DNA of 37,345 nt, from contig DYNO01000003.1 of the NCBI GenBank assembly GCA_020721025.1, positions 1-37,345 on the forward strand. Reading direction: 5' to 3'. The notes under the pieces are model-generated. The model saw only the letters and a program-made list of their open reading frames with translations, had not been told where the DNA came from and searched no databases. Shown here one piece after another: positions 1 through 9,252 of the stretch. This DNA is from Thiomargarita sp. (GTDB lineage: Bacteria; Pseudomonadota; Gammaproteobacteria; Beggiatoales; Beggiatoaceae). Within the stretch, counting starts at the first letter, position 1. Every line of letters begins with the position of its first letter. Position numbers and translations under genes: made by a program.

Positions 1-100
1 TGATAATTTCTAACTCATTGTTTTTTATCATCTTGATGAAAAATTGTTGCTCCGTTGAAATGGAGAGTGAAATACAGATGGTTAAACTCATCAAATTTGA

Positions 101-157
101 ACCGGTGACGCGGAGCGTTTGGGCTGCATTCCAACGCGGAGCATCGGAACGAGGAAC
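101..157. repeat. REP-like intergenic repeat
   Basis: This short GC-richer stretch lies in AT-rich intergenic DNA and contains two copies of the core CGCGGAGC (around 109-116 and 135-142). Each core sits in a degenerate dyad: ACGCGGAGCGT is nearly self-complementary, and TTCCAACGCGGAGCATCGGAA pairs at its outer bases. The layout of two dyads joined by a GGGCTGCA-type linker and ending in AACGAGG resembles dispersed REP-type intergenic repeats in some gammaproteobacteria. No second full copy was seen in this window, so the repeat call rests on internal structure. Confidence 0.4.
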
Positions 158-216
158 TCTTTGTTTTATTTGAAATGATTTCTCAAGCTAATCTTATGAT
201 AAACCAAGGATAAACG

Positions 217-1611
217 ATGGCTGAACTCCCCGTTTTACTACTGATTGATGACGACACCCTCATTTGCGAAACTCTAGCCTTCGGATTACGTGACAGTTTT
301 ATTGTGCATACCGCAGCGACCCGAGATGAAGCAAAACGCCTGCTATACGACATGATCGAGCTACCAAAAATTGCCTTGGTTGACTTAGGATTGCCCCCCA
401 AGCCCCACAGCCCAGAAGAAGGCTTTACATTGGTAAAAGAACTGCTAGAATTCAGTACCGCCATGCGTATCTTGGTACTTTCAGGGCAAGATTCTCAAAA
501 AAATGTCAAGCACGCCTACACGTTAGGAGCGGTGGATTTTATCGCCAAACCGTGTGAAACGCCCGCGCTCAAACAACGATTACAACAGCAACTTGACATT
601 ATTCAGCGCAAAGATTTTCCCGCCAAACCGAAAAATTGTGATTTTCTGATTGGTCAAAGTGTCGCAATGGAATCATTACGCTTACAAATCAAACAGTTTG
701 CAGACTCACCGTTTTCTGTCCTCGTACAAGGGGAATCGGGCACTGGAAAAGAATTAGTGGCACAATGTTTACACATTCAAAGCCAACGCTCACATCATCC
801 CTGTCTCACAGTCAACTGTGCCGCATTTACCTCAGAATTATTAGAAGCACAATTATTCGGACACACCAAGGGCGCGTTTACCGGCGCAGTCGTTGCGAAA
901 TCGGGTTTTTTTGAAGAAGCGGGCAAAGGCTCATTAATTCTCGATGAAATTGGCGAAATGCCGATGGCGTTGCAATCTAAGTTATTGCGTGTGCTCGAAA
1001 ATGGGGAATATTACCGGATCGGAGAAACCAAGGTTCGCAAATCCAATGCCCGTATTATCGCAGAAACCAACCGAGATTTACGTCAAGAAGTAGAAAAAGG
1101 CAATTTTCGCAAAGATTTATATCACCGTCTCAGCGTGTTGACTATCAAAATGCCAAATGTTTCAGAACGGGACGCAGACAAGCTATTGTTACTAGAACAC
1201 TTTCAAAACTTTTACGCCGATATAGGGGCATCCTTTCAACTGGACGCAGAAGCCAAAAAAGTGTGGGAACATTATGATTTTCCGGGCAACGTGCGTGAAT
1301 TACGCAACATCATTATCCGTTTGGGGGCAAAATATCCAAAGCAAGAAGTGACGAAAACACAATTAGAAAACGAACTTGAAATTGAAACTTTTGACAAGAA
1401 AAATCATAGTTTAGATTCAGACGAAGCGATTGCCCAACAATTGAACAGCGGGGATTTTAGCTTAGATGATGTGCTATTGGAATGGGAACGACGTTATATT
1501 AATGTGGCTTTAGAAATAAGTCATGGCAATCTGAGCCAAGCTGCACGGTTTTTAGGCATTAATCGCACCACTTTGTACAGCAAAACGCAACGATTGAATA
1601 AAGAATTGTAG
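217..1611 (+). CDS. Sigma-54-dependent response regulator (NtrC/PrsR-like)
   Basis: A 464-residue transcription activator that should open sigma-54 promoters when its receiver is phosphorylated. The N-terminal receiver (about 5-125) has the acidic pair D11-D13, phospho-acceptor D56 and K111. The AAA+ domain (about 145-370) shows Walker A GESGTGKE (172-179), the sigma-54 contact loop GAFTGA (219-224) and Walker B LILDE (240-244). A Fis-type helix-turn-helix closes the protein (about 437-460). The ATG has an AAGGA ribosome site just upstream. After D56 the receiver carries DLGLPP followed by a PEEGF insertion, as in PrsR-type regulators of PEP-CTERM/exopolysaccharide systems, but no exosortase or PEP-CTERM gene is present here. 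No histidine kinase is adjacent, so the input is unknown. Family assignment is firm, PrsR affiliation is inference. Confidence 0.93.
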   Translation: MAELPVLLLIDDDTLICETLAFGLRDSFIVHTAATRDEAKRLLYDMIELPKIALVDLGLPPKPHSPEEGFTLVKELLEFSTAMRILVLSGQDSQKNVKHAYTLGAVDFIAKPCETPALKQRLQQQLDIIQRKDFPAKPKNCDFLIGQSVAMESLRLQIKQFADSPFSVLVQGESGTGKELVAQCLHIQSQRSHHPCLTVNCAAFTSELLEAQLFGHTKGAFTGAVVAKSGFFEEAGKGSLILDEIGEMPMALQSKLLRVLENGEYYRIGETKVRKSNARIIAETNRDLRQEVEKGNFRKDLYHRLSVLTIKMPNVSERDADKLLLLEHFQNFYADIGASFQLDAEAKKVWEHYDFPGNVRELRNIIIRLGAKYPKQEVTKTQLENELEIETFDKKNHSLDSDEAIAQQLNSGDFSLDDVLLEWERRYINVALEISHGNLSQAARFLGINRTTLYSKTQRLNKEL

Positions 1612-1684
1612 CCGCAGACGGTGAGTGAATTAAGTCATACGGCACGGGATTGTCAGCGCAACTCAACAGTACGGATGCAACCTC

Positions 1685-3721
1685 ATGATATATCATTGGT
1701 TTTTACTATCACTGTTATTAGCAACATCCGCCCACGCCCTAGACGAAATCAATTTAAACGTTGGCGAAATTGAAAACACGGGGTGGAAACTAAAAGGAGT
1801 GGTTTTGACCGCTCGTGATTTATCGTTGGACAAACCAGAAATAAGTTTGAAAATTCAAGAAATTAAGTTAGCTGCATTGAAGCAACCGCTGAAAAATCTC
1901 GCCCTCAGTTGCAACCGTCTTGAATACCAACCAGACAAAATTTCGTGTGCTCAAGGCAATTTACAAACGGACAACAATTTACTCGAAAAAACTGATTCCA
2001 TACTGATAGTTAACTACGACCTCAAGCAAAAAAATCTGAATGTCGAGTTGAAACAAGTGACGCTGGCACAGGGTAAGATTCAAGCCAAAATTACCACGAC
2101 TCCGACCCATTGGCAAGCCGATATTGCAATCCAAAAGTTAGTTTTAGACGCACTGGTGAAGAAAATTCAGCATTTTACCGACAAAGTACCTGATTTCAAG
2201 CCGCAAGGTAAACTCACCGCAACGACCCAAATTTCTGGCAATGTGGGGTTAGAACAGATTGTTCTCAAAGGAGATATTGAAAAATTAGGGTTTGAAAGTA
2301 ACAGTGGAATGCAGGCGGCACAAAAGCTCGATTTATTGTTCAATGCCACGTTACAACCGATTAAAAATACTTGGAAAATGAACGGTTCGTTGGGATTAAA
2401 ACAAGGTGAGATGTTATTTGATCCCGTTTATGTCACTTTTACCAAACCGGCAAGTGCTGAATTTGATCTGGTTTGGTCTCCCGAATTTCTCGATATTGCT
2501 CATTTGGCGTATCATCACAGCGATATTTTAAATTTTGAAGGCTATAGCGAAGTTAACTTGGGAAAAAATTTTAAAATCAAAGAATTATTTGTTCGGTTTG
2601 ACAAAACTTCGTTGCCCTCGCTATACGAAATTTATCTCAAAAATTGGTTACAGACCAGTTATAACCTCGAATTAATCACTTCTGGGGCGTTGGAGGCAGA
2701 ATTTGGTTGGGATGGTCAAAATAGCATGTTAAGTTCTCAACTGTACGACGTGTCACTCGAAAATTCACAGCAATCATTTGGCTGGCAGGGCATTCACGGT
2801 ACAATTCAGTGGCATAACCAAGATGAAGATTTGCAAACCGAATTACGCTGGACCGGCGGCTATCTGGGCAAGGTAAAGTTGGGAAAAAGTGCGATTAAAC
2901 TAGATTCATCGGGCAACACGATAAAATTGCTCACTCCCGTCGAACAGCCAATTTTAGATGGCGCATTGCGGATCGAAAAATTCCTGTTGCAACATCCGGG
3001 CAAGGCAGAAATGTCGTGGGAACTGTTGCCCAGTTTTCGTCAAATTTCAATGGAAAGTATCACTCAAACCTTTGAATTACCTGCGCTGAAGGGAAAATTT
3101 GCCAGTCATTTACCACTATTTCGCTATCACAATCAATTGTTACAAGCCGAAGGAAAAGTGTTAATTCAAGCCTTTGACGGTGATATTGTCTTAAACGACC
3201 TGAAAATAGAAAATTTGCTCGGTAAGTCACCGATATTAAAAACCAATGTCGATATTCAAAAAATCAATTTAAAAACCTTGACCAGCGTCACTAACTTTGG
3301 TGAGATTCAAGGGCAATTATCAGGAAAAATCAATCAGTTACATTTGAATCATTGGCAACCGGTTTCATTTGATGCCTACTTTGCAACGCCCGAAGATAAC
3401 ACGTTACCGCGCAAAATTAGCCAAAAAGCCGTGAACAGCCTTTCTAATTTGGGAGGGGGCGGTGTGGTCAATGCATTGTCGCAGGGAATCTTGAGTTTTT
3501 TTGAAGACTTTTCGTATGAAAAAATCAATTGGGGCTGTCACTTAGAAAATAAAATTTGTCAATTGCGCCAGATGGAGCCTGCAACTCAGGGTTATTACAT
3601 TGTCAAAGGAAGTGGTTTGCCGCGCATCGATGTGATTGGTTATAACAAAGAATTTAGTTGGGATACCTTGCTCAATCGTTTGAAAACATTGGCAAAAACA
3701 GGAAAACCGGTGATTAAATAA
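1685..3721 (+). CDS. YdbH/AsmA-like periplasmic protein
   Basis: A 678-residue secreted protein with a Sec signal peptide (about 1-18, ending SAHA before LDEINLN). The rest is long, beta-rich and repetitive in its alternation of polar and hydrophobic residues, as expected for the beta-groove fold of AsmA-like lipid carriers. The C-terminal part has a glycine run (SNLGGGGVV) followed by the segment GSGLPRIDVIGYNKEFSWD, which I associate with the YdbH (dicarboxylate transport domain) family. E. coli YdbH is about 880 residues, so this one is shorter. Known YdbH, with TamB and YhdP, helps move phospholipid from the inner to the outer membrane. The gene starts 73 bases after the regulator and could be cotranscribed. 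No good ribosome site is visible. Function is inferred from family resemblance only. Confidence 0.65.
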   Translation: MIYHWFLLSLLLATSAHALDEINLNVGEIENTGWKLKGVVLTARDLSLDKPEISLKIQEIKLAALKQPLKNLALSCNRLEYQPDKISCAQGNLQTDNNLLEKTDSILIVNYDLKQKNLNVELKQVTLAQGKIQAKITTTPTHWQADIAIQKLVLDALVKKIQHFTDKVPDFKPQGKLTATTQISGNVGLEQIVLKGDIEKLGFESNSGMQAAQKLDLLFNATLQPIKNTWKMNGSLGLKQGEMLFDPVYVTFTKPASAEFDLVWSPEFLDIAHLAYHHSDILNFEGYSEVNLGKNFKIKELFVRFDKTSLPSLYEIYLKNWLQTSYNLELITSGALEAEFGWDGQNSMLSSQLYDVSLENSQQSFGWQGIHGTIQWHNQDEDLQTELRWTGGYLGKVKLGKSAIKLDSSGNTIKLLTPVEQPILDGALRIEKFLLQHPGKAEMSWELLPSFRQISMESITQTFELPALKGKFASHLPLFRYHNQLLQAEGKVLIQAFDGDIVLNDLKIENLLGKSPILKTNVDIQKINLKTLTSVTNFGEIQGQLSGKINQLHLNHWQPVSFDAYFATPEDNTLPRKISQKAVNSLSNLGGGGVVNALSQGILSFFEDFSYEKINWGCHLENKICQLRQMEPATQGYYIVKGSGLPRIDVIGYNKEFSWDTLLNRLKTLAKTGKPVIK

Positions 3722-4021
3722 TCTGGTGATCTCAAATTTGCACGCGGTCATGATAAAACTCGTTACGTGCGTTCAAAAATAGATTGACTCAGAATTATCT
3801 AAATTACAAACCAATTGTTGCTAATTGATTGATTTATCGAAAATTAAATATGATTTTTTTAGTTATCTCCAAATTGATATCACAATAGTCACATTTCGCC
3901 TAAATTTTCATTTTTTCAAACGCGTGAGCCGTTGCTATGGTGTAACGCTTGTGCATTTTTGTTTCAGATAATGCTATGATTCTCGCCAACATAGAACACA
4001 ACAATTACCAAGGAGGTTACG

Positions 4022-4312
4022 ATGGCATTTTTTGAATGGGACAGCGCGCTTGATGTGGGCGTGGCAGAAATGAATGAGCAGCATAAGACGTTGATTAGTC
4101 TCATGAAAGTGTTGTATCAGGAAAACTTGGCGAGCCATTCTAAGGCTGAATTGATCGTTGCCATCGACAATCTGGTCAGTTATGTGGTGAAACATTTCCA
4201 TGACGAAGAAAGCTATATGGCAAGTATTCAATTTCCCACGTTGGAAACACACAAGCAAATTCATCAACATCTGCTGGAAGATTTAGGCAAACTCATTGAA
4301 CAGTTTAAATAA
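4022..4312 (+). CDS. Bacteriohemerythrin, truncated by in-frame TAA
   Basis: An O2-binding di-iron four-helix-bundle protein in family terms. The translated part is 96 residues and shows five of the seven iron ligands: H21, H58, E62, H77 and H81 (motifs EQHKTL, HFHDEE, HKQIH). The last helix with the remaining His and Asp is absent because a TAA stop lies at 4310-4312. Reading on in the same frame supplies exactly the missing piece (see 4313-4414), giving about 129 residues, the usual family length. A strong AAGGAGGT ribosome site at 4010-4017 marks the start. As it stands the product should not form a normal di-iron site. Either the gene is a recent pseudogene, the base is a sequencing error, or the stop is read through. 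Confidence 0.9.
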   Translation: MAFFEWDSALDVGVAEMNEQHKTLISLMKVLYQENLASHSKAELIVAIDNLVSYVVKHFHDEESYMASIQFPTLETHKQIHQHLLEDLGKLIEQFK

Positions 4313-4414
4313 AGTGATATGAATCAATTGAATAGCGAGTTTATCATGTTCTTAAAATTCTGGTTATCGACTCATATCAGAGGGATAGACACAAAATACG
4401 GACAACGCCGATAG
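4313..4414 (+). pseudogene. In-frame tail of the bacteriohemerythrin gene
   Basis: Codons directly after the TAA at 4310-4312, still in frame, encode the fourth helix of a hemerythrin: FLKFWLSTHIRGIDTKYG, ending with TAG at 4412-4414. With the stop counted as residue 97, the His and Asp fall at 118 and 123, the expected spacing for the last two iron ligands of bacteriohemerythrins. There is no good independent start codon with a ribosome site, so this is the severed end of one gene. Confidence 0.85.
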
Positions 4415-4425
4415 CAGCAATGCGC

Positions 4426-4458
4426 GCGAATGGGTCGAAAATTGCGCCATCCATTCGC
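4426..4458. terminator. Candidate bidirectional hairpin between convergent genes
   Basis: An 8-bp perfect inverted repeat, GCGAATGG and CCATTCGC, separated by 17 bases, lies between the convergent hemerythrin and MOSC genes. It lacks a strong T-run, so an intrinsic terminator role is only plausible from position. Confidence 0.3.
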
Positions 4459-4471
4459 AATGAAACCATGT

Positions 4472-5239
4472 TTAAATAGGCGGTACTTCAAAAATTTGAT
4501 TCACAGAAATTTCACCAGATTCAATCACTTGCACGTAGATGCCGCAATTGCGATGTCCAAAAGTTTTCATCAGTGTTTGTGGAATTTGTAAATCCCGTTG
4601 TGCAGTCTCAGGATTCACATTCGTCGCCGCGCACCGTTCGGTAGCCTTCAATACCTTGACCGTTGCTGTACCCAATTGAAACGTTTTTCCTGTCCAATCA
4701 AGCTCTTCAAATGCCGTCCCGCCATCGAAATACAAATTCGCACGAAATCGCAATGGGTGTAGTTCCTTGCCAAAAACGGGTTCTAATTCTCGCAAAGTAG
4801 CCAAATTAATACATGAAATTACCCGTGCAGCCACATCAGAAAATGTATAATCAATATCTTGCGCATAAACCAACTTAGGACGCGCAGGAATTTCATTCCC
4901 CAAATATTCCACTATAAAATCTTCCAATTGCTGCCGCCCCGCCGCCGTATCGACTTGTCCGCTCACCATTGCCGCCCCCGGTGGTTGAATGTACAAAGTG
5001 CGTGTGGCTTCATCAAAAGTGGTCTGCAACGCGGATAATTTCTCATTTTTCATCAACATCAAGAAATCCGTTTTGGGATGATGTTGTGGTGCAAGCGGAT
5101 TAAATGGCGTGGTTTGATGAGCAAATGCCAGACAACGATCTGATTTTATTGCTTTACCCACTTCAACCGTCACTGAGGACAGCGATTCAGGACTGCCCCC
5201 TTTCAGTGGATAACGATACAACTGTTTGATAATAGGCAT
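4472..5239 (-). CDS. MOSC-domain protein
   Basis: A 255-residue protein with an N-terminal MOSC beta-barrel domain (about 1-110, beginning with IIKQLYRYPLKGGSPE) and a C-terminal MOSC domain (about 120-250). The conserved cysteine is C203 in ERCAATNVNP, and the segment FRANLYFDGG fits the YcbX/mARC-like group. MOSC proteins bind molybdenum cofactor through the cysteine and act in detoxifying reduction of N-hydroxylated compounds or in cofactor sulfuration. The protein lacks the ferredoxin domain found in YcbX, so it would need a separate electron donor. The gene stands alone between convergent and tandem neighbours. Family assignment is strong, substrate unknown. Confidence 0.88.
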   Translation of the reverse strand: MPIIKQLYRYPLKGGSPESLSSVTVEVGKAIKSDRCLAFAHQTTPFNPLAPQHHPKTDFLMLMKNEKLSALQTTFDEATRTLYIQPPGAAMVSGQVDTAAGRQQLEDFIVEYLGNEIPARPKLVYAQDIDYTFSDVAARVISCINLATLRELEPVFGKELHPLRFRANLYFDGGTAFEELDWTGKTFQLGTATVKVLKATERCAATNVNPETAQRDLQIPQTLMKTFGHRNCGIYVQVIESGEISVNQIFEVPPI

Positions 5240-5378
5240 GATAATCCTTAAGTTTGATAAATTTGGACAAGTACGAAATTCATTTATAAAGATATTTTAT
5301 TATCCAACTGATTGAAACTAAAATAAAATTCTAAAACTGGCTGAACTGCGCCTCTATCTCGCACCATTTCTACAATGG

Positions 5379-8300
5379 TTAATCCAAAATTGACTTTTCT
5401 GGTGGGGCAGCAGGGAGAGAGACAGAATCAATTTGAGGTTTATCCCATGTTCCCGTTACACGATACTGATAATTAACACTTTTTTCAATTTCGCTTTCAA
5501 TTATTTTTTGTATAATTATCGCAATTGCCCCCACACCAAACCCACCCACCAAGGCTCCGGCAATGGGCAATGTATTGGAAACATGAGGGAAAACATTGAC
5601 TAACTGATTATACTCTTGTTTAATAAAATTAGTCTGTCCTCGAATTTCAATACGTGCCGCAGGTGCTTGAATAATCAGATGATCGGTATGAGCCACCCCA
5701 CGATCTAGGGCAAATTCACCGATGATGTCTGAAAAAACAAAGCCTTTGGAGAAGATATCATTGAAATCCAAAGTAATGCGACGCGGCAATACTCGCAAAT
5801 CAAACAAACCAATCACCCGCCCCACGCCCGGATCCACATCCACAATTTGCCCATCGGTCAAGAGAAAACGCAATTTTCCGATTAATTTCGAGAGCTTGAA
5901 ACGATAGGGCGTGTCGAACCAACTGACATCGACTTCGATTTGTGCATGACCTTCAGAAATCGGTGAATTGGTGAATCCCAATTTTTTTAGAAACAGCGGG
6001 ATATTTTTGCTGTCCAACCACAAAGTAAGCAGAGTATGCTGTTGATTATTCACATATTTCCACTCGCCTTTTGCCGCTAAATTCAATCCATCGTTTTTTG
6101 CTTCCAACAGCTCAATAAACAAACCTTCGGGCGTGGGACGGGTGTATAAATTGACATTGCCTAATGCCATCTTGCCCAGTTGAAAATTATCCGCATGAAA
6201 CGTGAAAGTCGGCAATTCACGCGGGTCGGTGCTATCTTTTGGTTCATTTTCGACCAATTCGGGCTTTTCGTCTTCTTGAGGCGGAATAATTAAATTTTTG
6301 AAACTGAGATTGGCAACAGGTTTCTCCTGCGTTGGATCAAACTGAATTTTGCCATCGATGCCTTTACCTGCTAAGGAAACATACCAGATTTCATCGAGTA
6401 ACTTGGCTTTTACTGCCACTTCATCAAATATTTGCCCAAACAGGTCTAAATGATCTGTTTTCACGTCAATTAAAAAAGGAACAGGAAATTTATCTTCTTC
6501 ATTTTGATTATTTTTTTCTTTTTCGCCAAATAACGTTTGTTGCCAAGTTCGCCACGCCAATTCTGGAGTCTGTCCCGTCAACTGTAGCACCGCTGCGTCA
6601 GGTAGGTCAACCGGCGTATCTTGTCCTAATACAATATTGCCACGAGTCAAGCCATGGGCGAAACTGAGCGTGGTACTGACCATTTTTTCAAAACTGACTC
6701 GAACCACCGTATCCCCCAATTTGGGCACAAACGCGTGAACTTGGAAGGGCAAAATTTGTTCTTTCGTTTTCAGTAACGGCTTGGGGAAATCGAGTTGCAT
6801 TCCTTGCATATCACTGTGTAAGTAAATATCGGTGTAGCTGGTTTCTGGCTGTTTTGTTTTAAAAACGCGCACATTACCTTGTAACAGCATCGAACCCGAT
6901 AAATTTTTATAAATATGCTGCCAGTTTTCAAATTCAGAACTGATGTTGTACATTTGTTGATAAATGAAATGTCTATCTACTTGACCAGACAGGGAAACAA
7001 GGATCAATTTTTCATGATTGGCTTGGGGCAGAACGTTGACGGTAAAATCAATGGGCGTATCCGATAATTTGCCGTGCATCGTGTCGCTTGCCAGATGTTT
7101 GCCGTCAAAATACAGCGCGCCGGTCACATCCGTGAGCTTTATTTTTAAGCTATCGTCGTTCACAATTGAATTTTTAAACAAAATTTTGACAAATGTAGTA
7201 TTCGGCGCAGCAGAGAATGGAATGTGCATTTTAAGCTGTATTACAACATTTCCAGCCACTTCTAATTTCCCCTTGCCGACATCAATGTCTTGATGCAATG
7301 GGCTGTTTTGAATGAATTTAATACTGTCTTCACCCGTTCCCGTCAATTCTCCAACAAAATCTAAAGCGGGTTCATCTAGCGTAATATCTTTAATAATTGC
7401 AGTTGCTTGTGTTATCTTACTGCGGTAAATTGTGCCACTTTGCGAAACTAATGTCACCGTGCGTCCTTGAATCTGTAACGAAGTGGTTAAATTTTCAACG
7501 GGGGGCCAACCCTGTTCATATTTCAAACGCACTTTTTCTAAAACCGTTTTCAGTTGCAAATTTTTCTTGTCAAGCAATTGATTGATCGCCCCTTGAATTT
7601 TGATCTCGGCGGTTCTAAAAATTCCTGAAAGTAAAGACTTTTTAAACCATTCCACTGTTGCGGGCAACAATTTATCTGGAATATAACGATGAATTTGGTT
7701 GACCTGTCCATGATGTAGTTGAATACGCAAATCGACTGTGGGAACTTGGGTCGGTTGATTGCCTGACGAAGTTGCGATGGGCACGATAATTTTGCCTGCC
7801 ATTTGAATTTTCAAAGTTTTTTCGTGGGCAAGCAATTGATGGACGATGAAGCTCCATTGATGAGCGGTTTGTTTCCATTGGAAATCGGCTTGAAAATTTT
7901 CTAATTTGAATGAGTGGCTATACCACTGTTGTTGATTAATCACCAAAGTCGCTTGTTGGATTTTGAACCGAGTTTGTGGCAAATTCAGTTCAAGTAATCC
8001 ACTGAAATTGACTGCGGGTAAATTGAGCGTAAATTGAATTTTTAGTTGAGTTAATTCTTTGTTAGAACTTAAGATTTTTCCTTCAAATTTGAATTGTTGC
8101 GATTGATTCTGATTGTCGGATAAATTGGCTTGAATAATAATTTTTTGGGCATTGTTCTGATGTTGCAAAGCCAACGTGATATTTTGCAAACGCACCGGTT
8201 TATTTTCCGTCGCTAACCAAGTTAATTCGGGAATTTTTAGGGATAATTCTTGTTGCTGTAATAGCCAATGTAACAACATAGCCATTTGAGGGGTATCCAT

Positions 8301-8438
8301 CGCGGAAGTCGCACGCGCGGGCGAAATGAGTGATATAGTTATACAACTCATTGAATAGACGATTATTAATTGACATGCGAATAGTGTTACGTGATGCAAT
8401 ATTTTAAGCATAGTTGTTTGAAATTCGGTAAAAATCAT
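5379..8438 (-). CDS. yhdP: YhdP-like AsmA-family envelope protein
   Basis: A 1019-residue protein of the YhdP (TIGR02099-type) family, which carries phospholipid across the periplasm. The C-terminal region is diagnostic: DGQIVDVDPGVGRVIGLFDL, RRITLDFNDIFSKGF and the final segment with VNYQYRVTGTWDKP. E. coli YhdP is near 1270 residues. Here about 200 N-terminal residues are missing: a hydrophobic stretch (about 11-42, ending SPARATS) leads almost directly into the middle of the usual protein. Upstream in-frame codons meet a stop within about 11 codons, so the short form is not a start-choice artefact. M10 (8411) is an equally good start, giving a shorter leader; neither has a clear ribosome site. 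The leader may be a cleavable signal peptide or a remnant of the inner-membrane anchor. It is monocistronic. Confidence 0.88.
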   Translation of the reverse strand: MIFTEFQTTMLKILHHVTLFACQLIIVYSMSCITISLISPARATSAMDTPQMAMLLHWLLQQQELSLKIPELTWLATENKPVRLQNITLALQHQNNAQKIIIQANLSDNQNQSQQFKFEGKILSSNKELTQLKIQFTLNLPAVNFSGLLELNLPQTRFKIQQATLVINQQQWYSHSFKLENFQADFQWKQTAHQWSFIVHQLLAHEKTLKIQMAGKIIVPIATSSGNQPTQVPTVDLRIQLHHGQVNQIHRYIPDKLLPATVEWFKKSLLSGIFRTAEIKIQGAINQLLDKKNLQLKTVLEKVRLKYEQGWPPVENLTTSLQIQGRTVTLVSQSGTIYRSKITQATAIIKDITLDEPALDFVGELTGTGEDSIKFIQNSPLHQDIDVGKGKLEVAGNVVIQLKMHIPFSAAPNTTFVKILFKNSIVNDDSLKIKLTDVTGALYFDGKHLASDTMHGKLSDTPIDFTVNVLPQANHEKLILVSLSGQVDRHFIYQQMYNISSEFENWQHIYKNLSGSMLLQGNVRVFKTKQPETSYTDIYLHSDMQGMQLDFPKPLLKTKEQILPFQVHAFVPKLGDTVVRVSFEKMVSTTLSFAHGLTRGNIVLGQDTPVDLPDAAVLQLTGQTPELAWRTWQQTLFGEKEKNNQNEEDKFPVPFLIDVKTDHLDLFGQIFDEVAVKAKLLDEIWYVSLAGKGIDGKIQFDPTQEKPVANLSFKNLIIPPQEDEKPELVENEPKDSTDPRELPTFTFHADNFQLGKMALGNVNLYTRPTPEGLFIELLEAKNDGLNLAAKGEWKYVNNQQHTLLTLWLDSKNIPLFLKKLGFTNSPISEGHAQIEVDVSWFDTPYRFKLSKLIGKLRFLLTDGQIVDVDPGVGRVIGLFDLRVLPRRITLDFNDIFSKGFVFSDIIGEFALDRGVAHTDHLIIQAPAARIEIRGQTNFIKQEYNQLVNVFPHVSNTLPIAGALVGGFGVGAIAIIIQKIIESEIEKSVNYQYRVTGTWDKPQIDSVSLPAAPPEKSILD

Positions 8439-9252
8439 TGTTGCAGGCTTAATACGATTAAGTAAAAGTCATTTTCAAGATCGGATGAAGAGATTGATTC
8501 GCTATATTGAAAAACAAAATCAGTCACAAATATCATTAATTTATTGAAATATAATTAGTTTTATTATCAGTTTTTGAATCATTTTTTGGTGTTGTCCTCG
8601 GTTGAGATTGTGCGAAATTTTTAAATTTTCTCTTGGTGTGATGCGCCTAGATAAAGGGAATACGCTGGGTAAAATTTGTAAACGAGGGTATGTTACAGGA
8701 AAATTGAATATTTGGGGTAATTTATCAATTTTTGCTCGTCAGTACAACTGAGATGATTTTAAATATTGTGACATGGTGAAACATTTATGTCCATTCCCAT
8801 TTTAGATGCTGCTATAATAGAACCAATCGAGTGAACAATTAATATGATGATGAAGACAAAAAACGTACCAATCTGTTAAAAGGGTCTGTAAGCGATGATT
8901 TACATAACTAATTCAATTTATTAATGATAATTATACCATCTTTACCGAAAGTTGCAGCACTATTTTAACTACATTGTGATGAGCATTGAGCATTCATTAT
9001 CACAAATTTTCCCCAAATAACTATTTTATACAGTAAAATAAATTATTCTGGTCATTTTGTATTAGCTCAGTTTGTGTGCAGTCTCAATCATGCCGAATGA
9101 CTCATTGATAAAATGAGCGTTACGTGTTGATTAGAGTTTTTTAGCGCAATTTCAGCAGTAATCTGATAATAAATTTATTATATTTGAACAAGTTACATTT
9201 TCCATTTATCACAATCCAAGGTATCCCATCTTTTCACGGTTTTATATCACAG
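8439..9252. other. Long AT-rich intergenic region
   Basis: About 800 bases separate the divergent YhdP-like and HPt genes, and I see no convincing gene in it. It holds one good extended -10 motif on the plus strand (TGC-TATAAT, 8810-8818) without a clear -35 box, a tandem GAGCATT pair near 8984-8997, a 6-bp hairpin CTCATT/AATGAG at 9101-9117, and an AT-rich AATGATAATTAT string at 8923-8934. The promoter-like motif is over 430 bases upstream of the HPt start, which leaves room for a long leader or a small RNA. Confidence 0.35.

Noticed and set aside
4310..4312. Reassignment of TAA as a sense codon
   Set aside because: TAA ends several intact, full-length genes in this window (for example at 3721, 11725 and 12532), so it is a normal stop here.
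9184..9252. Upstream TTG start of the HPt gene
   Set aside because: The extra 23 residues show no conserved features, and an ATG at 9253 sits directly before the HPt domain.
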